64,000 bases of DNA from Romanomermis culicivorax (Eukaryota; Nematoda; Enoplea; Mermithida; Mermithidae): NCBI GenBank assembly GCA_963922205.1, contig CAWUHX010000171.1:682001-746000 (forward strand), read 5' to 3'. This document shows, in pieces, positions 57,135 to 64,000 of the stretch; position 1 is the stretch's first letter, and every line of letters starts with the position of its first letter. The notes under the pieces were generated by a model. That model worked only from the letters and a program-made list of their open reading frames with translations, was not told the origin of the DNA and ran no database searches. The position numbers and the translations under genes were made by a program.

Positions 57135-57480
57135 CAATACAGTAAGTTCGACTTTTTACCAAAAACCCCCATTTTTCAATGTTTCAAATCAAAAACTTTA
57201 AAAAAATTTTGGAAAAAAAGGGCGGAAAACAGTAATTTCCAAAAAAAAACTTAAAAAAAATTTGAAAATTTTTCATGGAAATTACAGTAATTATACCTTT
57301 CTACCAAAATATATCAAGTTTTTGACTTGAAACATCGAACAGCCTAAGCCTAAGCCTAAGCCTAAGCCATCCCACTCCGACCCCCCTAAAAACGAAACTA
57401 ATTCTGTACTTTTGAGCAACCACCAACAAGGAAAACACAACTTCAGGCAATTTTGGTTACTTACCATATTGTTAAAATAA
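57135..57480. mobile_element. Insertion in C4: hairpin followed by CCTAAG repeats
   Basis: AATGTTTCAAATCAAAAACT (about 57178) pairs with AGTTTTTGACTTGAAACATC (about 57317) around an A-rich centre. The hairpin is followed by GCCTAAGCCTAAGCCTAAGC (57343-57367), the complement of TTAGGC. Terminal duplications were not resolved. Confidence 0.45.
57343..57367 (-). repeat. Short CCTAAG (TTAGGC) array
   Basis: Four consecutive CCTAAG units, a second telomere-type patch 5.3 kb from the first and in the opposite orientation. Confidence 0.7.
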
Positions 57481-58144
57481 GCCTAATTTATTTGTAAACT
57501 CTCATACTTGGTCAAAAATATATGAGTATATGCAGGGTATAAATTTCCGAAAGATATTTCCATGAAGCGTTTGAATTGATTTTACATTAGAAAAGAAATA
57601 ATCGCATCAAGAAGCTCAGAGACTTGACGTACTGATCTTTCTCACAAGGAAAAAATGTGAATCTTTATATGATAAAATATTGAAGATTACCAATGAAATC
57701 ATGAGATAATACGTTCAAGATGATGAAAACTATTATAGATTATATGATAAATGAAGGTAGACGTGCTAAAAGCTGCGCCTGAGCTAAGTAATGCATAATA
57801 ATGATTGTAAAAGTTATAAATGGCGAGAAGCGCCGGAAAATTTTGAGATTATGACATTCGAAAATGCACCAAAATGCATCTTTTCTGTATCCGATCCCCA
57901 AAATTTTCTTCCCCAAATGGGGAAAGAGCCCAAAATTTTTTTCCCCTTCCCAAACTTTTTTTCCCGAAAAAGCGCGATTTGGGGGAAAAAAACAGTGCTG
58001 CTGGGTCGAAAAAAATTGCAAAAGATAGCACGTGTTCGTCTTTATACAGTACTACACGTCTTCCTCGTGCAGAATGTATAAAATGTTTATTGCTTATTCT
58101 GGGACTACAATGAAAACACTCGCACAAAATTGATTATTGACGTA

Positions 58145-59222
58145 AATTTTCGTTCAATTTTTCGACATCATTTTCTAATTGCACGATGTCGGATAATGTC
58201 GAAACTTATTTATGAAGTTTTTCTTCAATCAAACTGGTCAAGCATCTGGAAAATAGATTGAAAACGTTCTTAGAAATCAGAATCTTAGAAATAGAAAATC
58301 AGAATGATTCTTAAACAACAGCGATGTTGGCAGGGCACAAATTCAGACCTAGTGTAAAACTTGCTGCACGGTTGTGTCTCTAGAAATAATGCAAAATGAA
58401 AGAAAACCCCAAAAAGAAAAAAATTCGCATCCATACACTAGAGATGTATTGGGTCCAAAATTTTACGAAAATCGGGTCCGGGTCCAAAATTTTAAGAATA
58501 TCGGATCTGGGTCCGGGTCCGGGTCCAAAATTTTGAGAATATCGGGTCCGGGTCCAGGTCCGGGTCGAAAATTTTGAGAATATCGGGTCCGGGTCCAGCA
58601 AAATGGTCGGGTAATTTTGGGTCCTATTTCGGGTCCGGATCCATTATATTTTTACACATGCTGCGCTATTTTGTGGTTGCTATACATTTTAAATCTAAGT
58701 CAGTCTCACAGTGATCAAACAATAAATTTCTATTTGTTACTTTTCATATTATAGTAAATATTTGATGTGTCATTACATTCTTCAATGTGAGTATTTGATT
58801 CATTGTTTTTTTTAACATTTTGCAAGCCATGGCTTGTTGGACTGACAAAATGGCTTGTAGAATTTTAGTCCAACAAGCCAAAATGGCTTGTCAGAATTTT
58901 TTGAGTCATGTGTTTGATCATATCGGATACAGAAAAGATGCATTTTGCTGCATTTTAGAAGGTCATAATCACAAAATTTTCCGGCGCTTGGCATCGGCTA
59001 TAACTTAAATAAGCATTATAATTTATTTCGTAGCTCAGGTGCTGCTTCTAACATGTCTACCTTCAATTATCATTTAATATTCAATAGTTTTAATTATCTT
59101 AAATGTATTATCTCATGTTTTAATTGGTAATCTTCTATATTTCATCTTGATATTTAATGAAGATTCACATTTTTCCCTTGACACATTTTTTGAGAAAGAT
59201 CAATACGTCAAGTCTGAAAATT
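58145..59222. repeat. Duplicate of 49321-50435
   Basis: Near-identical over about 1.1 kb and in the same orientation. It includes the host-side flank, the CCATACAC site, the left end of the hAT element (TAGAGATGTATTGGGT) and part of the inverted family C copy. It stops inside the element at about 59222, so it has no right end. It also lacks the three-fold TTTTGTGGTCAGTCTCATA expansion seen at 49850-49915. Confidence 0.75.
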
Positions 59223-59224
59223 TT

Positions 59225-61000
59225 AGTTTTTTTTTTAGAAAATTTTTTAAGAAAAATTTTGTAGAAAACATTAGTTCAAGAGTTTTTTTTTTTCTGATCT
59301 ATCAAACAGTGTGTAGTTTGTTTTCAGGTTTATTAGTTAACAGAAGCTAAAAAGTCGAATCATTGCCCAAACACTACAATTTTGACTATTCTGATGTACC
59401 TTATTGTTCAAGTTGGATTTGAGTGAGTCTAGTCTTGTTAATCTTCATTATGTGCCCTTCTTAGTGCTTTATCCAATGGTATGAATAGGAATTTTTACGA
59501 ACATTAGTTCAAGAGTCATTCATGATTCAAGTGTAATGCTCATATTCTATATATGGCCCAAATAGGTCATTTGATGATCATAGGATCTTGTTAATTTGCT
59601 TTTAGTTCAGCTTTTTCAGCATATTCAGTTTCTTTAGCTCAATCTAACAGTGTGTAGTTTTTCTCTCCATGGTTTTTGGTTGATTAGTTACTGGAAGCTA
59701 AAAAGTCAAATTATTGTCTATTCAATACAATTTTGACTGTTCTAGCATACCTTGTTTTTACAGTCGGATTCAAGTGAGTCAAAATAACAAAAACGTAACA
59801 AAAATGAAACACAAAAATGCATGTAACACATAAAAAATGAAACAAAAGTAACTGTCAAACAAAAAGTGGCAAAACATTAAGTATCGACATGATTTAAATT
59901 TCGTGACATAGGGCAAAATTGATCGGCATGTGACATTGGACTATTCCCAGATAAATTGATTGGTCCGTTTATCTCATAGTTGGTTAGATTATCTTGTTAT
60001 TGATGGCATATCTGTAACTCCTCAATCCTATTTTCCCATTCAAAATCTATTCACACACAAAACATGATCTGCTGTTGTTAGTCAAGTCATCTGATACTGA
60101 GTTGCATCCAGTTGGACCTATTGTTCCTGCATCGTAGGAAGTTTAATTTAAAAATAAGTATTAAAATAGAAAGGTTCATTCTACTAACAATTGAACATTC
60201 ATTGCTGCAAATTAGAAAATCTTTATTGCGCTAAAATTTAAACCTTGACTGAAGATAAGTAATTTATCTTGTTCGTTGTGAAGGAAAAGTGAAGTCAGAA
60301 ATGCACATTTTTCCAGTAAATTGCATGAGAAAATATGTGCCCCACAGGAAGAAGATTTCTGGCTGCAGGCGTGACTAGGGGTATGTTGTCACGAGAAGTG
60401 ACATAGTTTCAAATATAATTTTGTATTTTTGTAAATTTTTGATCATAATTTTTCCAAGGAATAATTTGGTAATAACCAGTTTTTGTACAATTGGTGTTTA
60501 CGCGTTTCCTGCATCAAAATTTACATATATGCACAACACTTCACTTTTTCTGCTGGATTTTGGTCATTGTTTTATATGTTCAATTTTCTCAGCAGGTGCA
60601 GTCAGATCAAATTAAAAACACTAATGGGTTTTTGGGAAATGGGCCACTCTGGCTCATTAGGATGTGAGGAGATGCAACAGAAAGCGTGGGACTGTAGTGA
60701 CAAAACCTACATCTCAAGTGGTAGTTAGATCTAGTTTGGGGATGGACCCCTTCTGGAAGATAAGCAGATCATCACTCCTAGAAATCGTCCACTCATTAGA
60801 GAGTTCTTTTTTGAGACTTTTTCTTGTGCATTTTGACATATAAAGTGATTGTTATTGCTGTTTTGGTGGATAGCAAACTACCCCCTTTTTGGTCTTTTGG
60901 CCTGTAACGTGAATGTTACCATATAATTTTGTTGATAGGAAACTATCCCAATTTTACATTGGTTCTTTGTAGGTACTATAGTGCCCCTTTCTTATTTTTC
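59225..61000. other. Unassigned AT-rich stretch
   Basis: A weak internal direct repeat is visible (59330-59440 versus 59680-59790: AGCTAAAAAGTC..ACAATTTTGACT..TACCTT). No gene supported. Confidence 0.35.
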
Positions 61001-61370
61001 AGGGCTGCCTGCCCTTTGCCGTATTCCTTCCCTTCCACTGGCAGGGAAGGGAGGTTGTCCCATTTTATCTTATTCACCAGCATCGCTGCTCAAGCCCAAA
61101 CCCTCCCATCCAACTGGCATCCGAAACTTTTCAAGAATTGTTACACATAAAAGGGCAAATGGATTGCTAACTGGCTGAACAATGAAAATCCAGACAATGA
61201 TATGAACCACTATGATGAGCATTAAACATAATTCCATGATGATGATAATATCGACATTGGCAGCAAATTTTGCAGATGATTGGACAGTGGATTGGACGAT
61301 GTGACCAATGGTGGTCAGATTCCCATCTTGGCTCATGTCTTTCATCATCCTCAGGAATTAAATTTGGGTA
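61000..61370 (+). pseudogene. Possible coding remnant, G+C richer, unknown
   Basis: Plus-strand blocks (GLDDVTNGGQIPILAHVFHH then PQELNLG, followed by GTAAGTGAG) end at a good donor near 61369. The same bases are open on the minus strand with a hydrophobic segment. The direction is not settled and no family is recognised. Confidence 0.25.
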
Positions 61371-61949
61371 AGTGAGTTTTATAAAAAATTCCTCGCATTT
61401 TGGAATGAAAAATAGGAACATATATTGGCCAGATTTTGTAAAAGATCATTTACTATTTACTTCACAAGTCACTCTTTTGGAAACTCTCATGTCAAAATAA
61501 ATGTAGTTAAAGTTTAGTTTTTTGTAGTTATAGTTTTGTTTTTTGTGCTCTAATAAATGTTTTTAGACGAGTGTTGCCTTTAGTGTGACTACAACCTTTT
61601 TGTAGGCCATAATGAGTTTGATTATGATTCCCAAGCATTAATGTTCTGCTATGTTAATGTTTCATAGGTTCTACTTTGTTTGGGCGATTATATCGGATAG
61701 ATACACATGGCAAGAATATTCCATGAGAATGGTCCTTGAACTGCTTATTGAGTGGCATGATGGGTTGGTGAGCAGAAAAAATGAAAAAAAATTCTGTAAG
61801 CTTGTTTTTCAAACAAAATATGCATAAAAATCTGTCCAATGCTTGTGGTGTACTTTAGAAAGTTCAAAATTGAAACATTCAGGCATTTTTTCATATGCAT
61901 AAAACACATGCATTAATTAGCCCAGATAATCATTTTTTCTAATTCACAG

Positions 61950-62176
61950 ACAATGATGAATGTTGGCAACAATTGTCTAATGATTGGAATCTATCCTCGG
62001 TAAGGTCCAGTTCATCATCTCAATCAGAGTTGGAGTCAAACATGACCAATAAAGTGACCATACAGGTCAATATTTTCAAGAAATTGATTTTGAAAAAAGA
62101 GGACATATCAGTGTCAAATTTACCCTTGCCCACTCTACCAAAAACTTTGAAATTCAGACTTAAATGTCTACTTTGA
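61950..62176 (+). pseudogene. Possible exon, serine-rich, unknown
   Basis: After an ATTCACAG acceptor-like site, a plus frame reads DNDECWQQLSNDWNLSSVRS then SSSSQSELESNMTNK and ends at TGA. Its relation to the remnant at 61000-61370 is unknown. Confidence 0.25.
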
Positions 62177-62509
62177 TGAATTTCACAATGATGCTGATTA
62201 CAAAAAATACTGAAATTCATCACAAATTCATCTTCCGAAAAAATTTCAATTTGATGATGACATTCAACAGTCTGATTGAGGCATCATTGATGCTATAGAA
62301 AAAATGGAGCTGAACTGATTGAAAAAATTGGAGCACATTGGATTTAATGATGATATAAAGGATGAATAGCAGCAGCCCCACCAGGCCATTATCAAGTATG
62401 CTCAACATTTAAAGGGGCTCATCTTTGTTTATTTGGGTAATAATACAAATTATTGTAAGTACATGGGCTGCATTTTCAATTTTTGTTGCCTGAATGTAGA
62501 ACTGCATTT

Positions 62510-62940
62510 CCTAAAGGCAGCTGCTGAAGGTGAAATTGTAGGTTTTGTTTATCACCCTATACATTCTCTATTTTACACACCTCTCCATGAACATGACAAG
62601 TTTTTTCAGAATATTAAGAAAAGTTGGATCATTTTCCTTAGCCAATAGCTATATGAGTAAATTGATTTGGTTCCCAAATTTTGTGATTGAGAATTTACAG
62701 CCTTTGTCCTGATAGCAACTGAATTGACGAAAAACTCATGAACATGTGAACAAATGCTTCAAGCATGCAAAATATGTTTTCAAAAAAGAGTCAAATTGAA
62801 AAGTGTGAGTTTCAGATTGGAAACTGAACATCTTGTCCAAGTAATTCATGTTTTTGACAAATACAAATTTTATATTCCTACTCAGTTTTTATGCTCTGCT
62901 TAAAACTTGCTCCTTTTCACTTTTTTTATTTCCCTGAGAT
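62510..62940. repeat. Repeat family F, copy 2
   Basis: Direct match to 37330-37740. Its first 130 bases also match the arms of the large inverted repeat at 35265 and 37465. Confidence 0.6.
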
Positions 62941-63014
62941 TTTATGCTCCTTAGAACTTTTTTTACTTCCTGGCACTGGACAAAAATTTGAGTACACTTT
63001 TTGGTTTACCAGTT

Positions 63015-64000
63015 AAAGTAAAACTTATATGTTTTCCACATTCCTTCAAATCAGTTGTTCTTTGCCCCTGATGCTTGAAATTTTCTTTCAGGGTCTATTT
63101 TTTCTTTTTCTGAAATAATATAAAGGTAAATAGAAAATGTTAAATTTAAAAGCCTTCTATTTTCACAGTTTTTTTGGAGTATCTACCATCACATGGCACC
63201 TAACTTAAGCATTTTATTGACTTGCTAAAATGGAACAGAAAATTGAGCCACTACTTGTTAGACATAAAACTATTTTCTCCATCAATTCTTCTGCTGTTTC
63301 ATTCTTAAACACTTTTTTGTGCTTTTCCATGGCAATTATTTCTTGGTCTTTTTCATTTGATTCCCGAGCACAAATTAACTCTACTGAGTGCCCATTAAGC
63401 TCAGTTTATCACCTCCTAAAGTAGAGCACAAAATTAAGCATTGATTGTTAGTCCTGAAAACTTTTTGCCCATTAATTCTTTTGTCAGTTTCATTTTCCAG
63501 GCTTTTGTTTGATTTTTCTACATGTTAATGCATTCACTGCACAATGCTATAATGTCAGAGGTAATATACGAAAAAACTAACAAGTGCATACTTTTGAAAA
63601 TGTTTCTTCCTATGTATTAGTAGGTTCAAATTCCATTATTTCAGTAGTTATGATTTGTTGCCTGTCATCATGTGATTTATGAGCAAAAATTAACTGTAAT
63701 CAAGTATTAATTTAGCTAGTTTATCACTAACTAATTATATTTTTTGTCCCATAAGGCTTCAACTTTTCTGGAAACATATCTTCTTTTTAACTCACACTTC
63801 CATCTAAATCTGCATCAGCTATGTTTAATTTTTGGAGAAAATCCTTCATCCAAGTGCCAATGAAGACAATTAATACATCAGTAGACTCAAGTAAAATTTT
63901 TGGTGACTTTGCTGCTTTTCCAGGGTTGGCGTGAAATATTTTTGGAAAAATAATTGGAGATGTATTTTATGTCCTAGGAAATTGACAAAATTAATAGACT
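63015..64000. repeat. Repeat family E, copy 2 (runs off the window)
   Basis: Matches 46370-47350 to the last base of the window, so the repeat continues beyond it. The two copies are about 16.6 kb apart in the same orientation. Confidence 0.65.

Larger units (their letters stand above)
56880..57990 (+). repeat. Interspersed repeat family C, copy C4, split by an insertion
   Basis: The left part (56880-57130) and right part (57480-57990) match C1 continuously. The 57130-57480 segment has no counterpart in C1. The right end has GCGCCGGAAAATTTTGAGAT and CCCCAAATGGGGAAAGAGCC. Confidence 0.6.

Noticed and set aside
1..64000. tRNA and rRNA genes
   Set aside because: No convincing cloverleaf B-box words or rRNA-like conserved blocks were noticed by eye. 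A tRNAscan/Infernal run would be decisive.

Overview
This is a repeat-dominated, AT-rich window from a eukaryotic nuclear genome. No intact large gene is visible. The coding signal lies in short exons joined by GT..AG introns, mostly about 50-180 nt, and most of it is broken by stops or frameshifts. A 19-unit TTAGGC array (51944-52057) and a short CCTAAG array (57343-57367) match the telomere repeat typical of nematodes, so a repeat-rich nematode is the best guess. This is an inference: no rRNA, tRNA or clean conserved host gene was seen to confirm it.

Layout. 1-8.2 kb: a gag-like retroelement 5' part (minus), two copies of a 240-bp TIR MITE, a decayed hAT-type transposase (plus), and the integrase tail, polypurine tract and 3' LTR of a Ty3/Gypsy-like element. 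8.4-9.1 kb: two tandem repeats. 10.5-13.8 kb (minus): a multi-exon tyrosine-recombinase gene whose R, K, R, H and Y catalytic positions can all be placed. Paralogous fragments lie at 38.9-39.15 and 41.7-42.34 kb. 14.1-32.5 kb: three same-strand copies of a roughly 3-kb unit, a decayed protein-kinase-like gene followed by a conserved tail repeat. Between them are a mariner-type MITE, a 27-bp satellite and a second multi-exon gene of unknown function (27.25-28.6 kb, minus). 35.2-41.2 kb: a large inverted repeat containing one of two LTR-like units whose blocks are permuted relative to each other. 42.3-45.3 kb: local duplications carrying CACTAAGTGTCAG-type words. 46.4-47.4 kb: a repeat seen again at the window end. 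47.7-52.3 kb: two foldback-type elements with 9-bp target duplications and a complete non-autonomous hAT element with an 8-bp target duplication. 52.9-54.5 kb: three exons of a RhoGAP domain closest to myosin-IX types, with two frameshifts. 56-59.2 kb: repeat family C and an 1.1-kb duplication of the 49.3-kb region. 59.2-64 kb: mostly unassigned repeat remnants.

There is no operon-like cooperation here. The features are mobile elements, their fragments and a few decaying genes. The two most unusual items are the intron-containing tyrosine-recombinase family with zinc-finger-like N-terminal exons, and the foldback element whose core is a telomere-type array.
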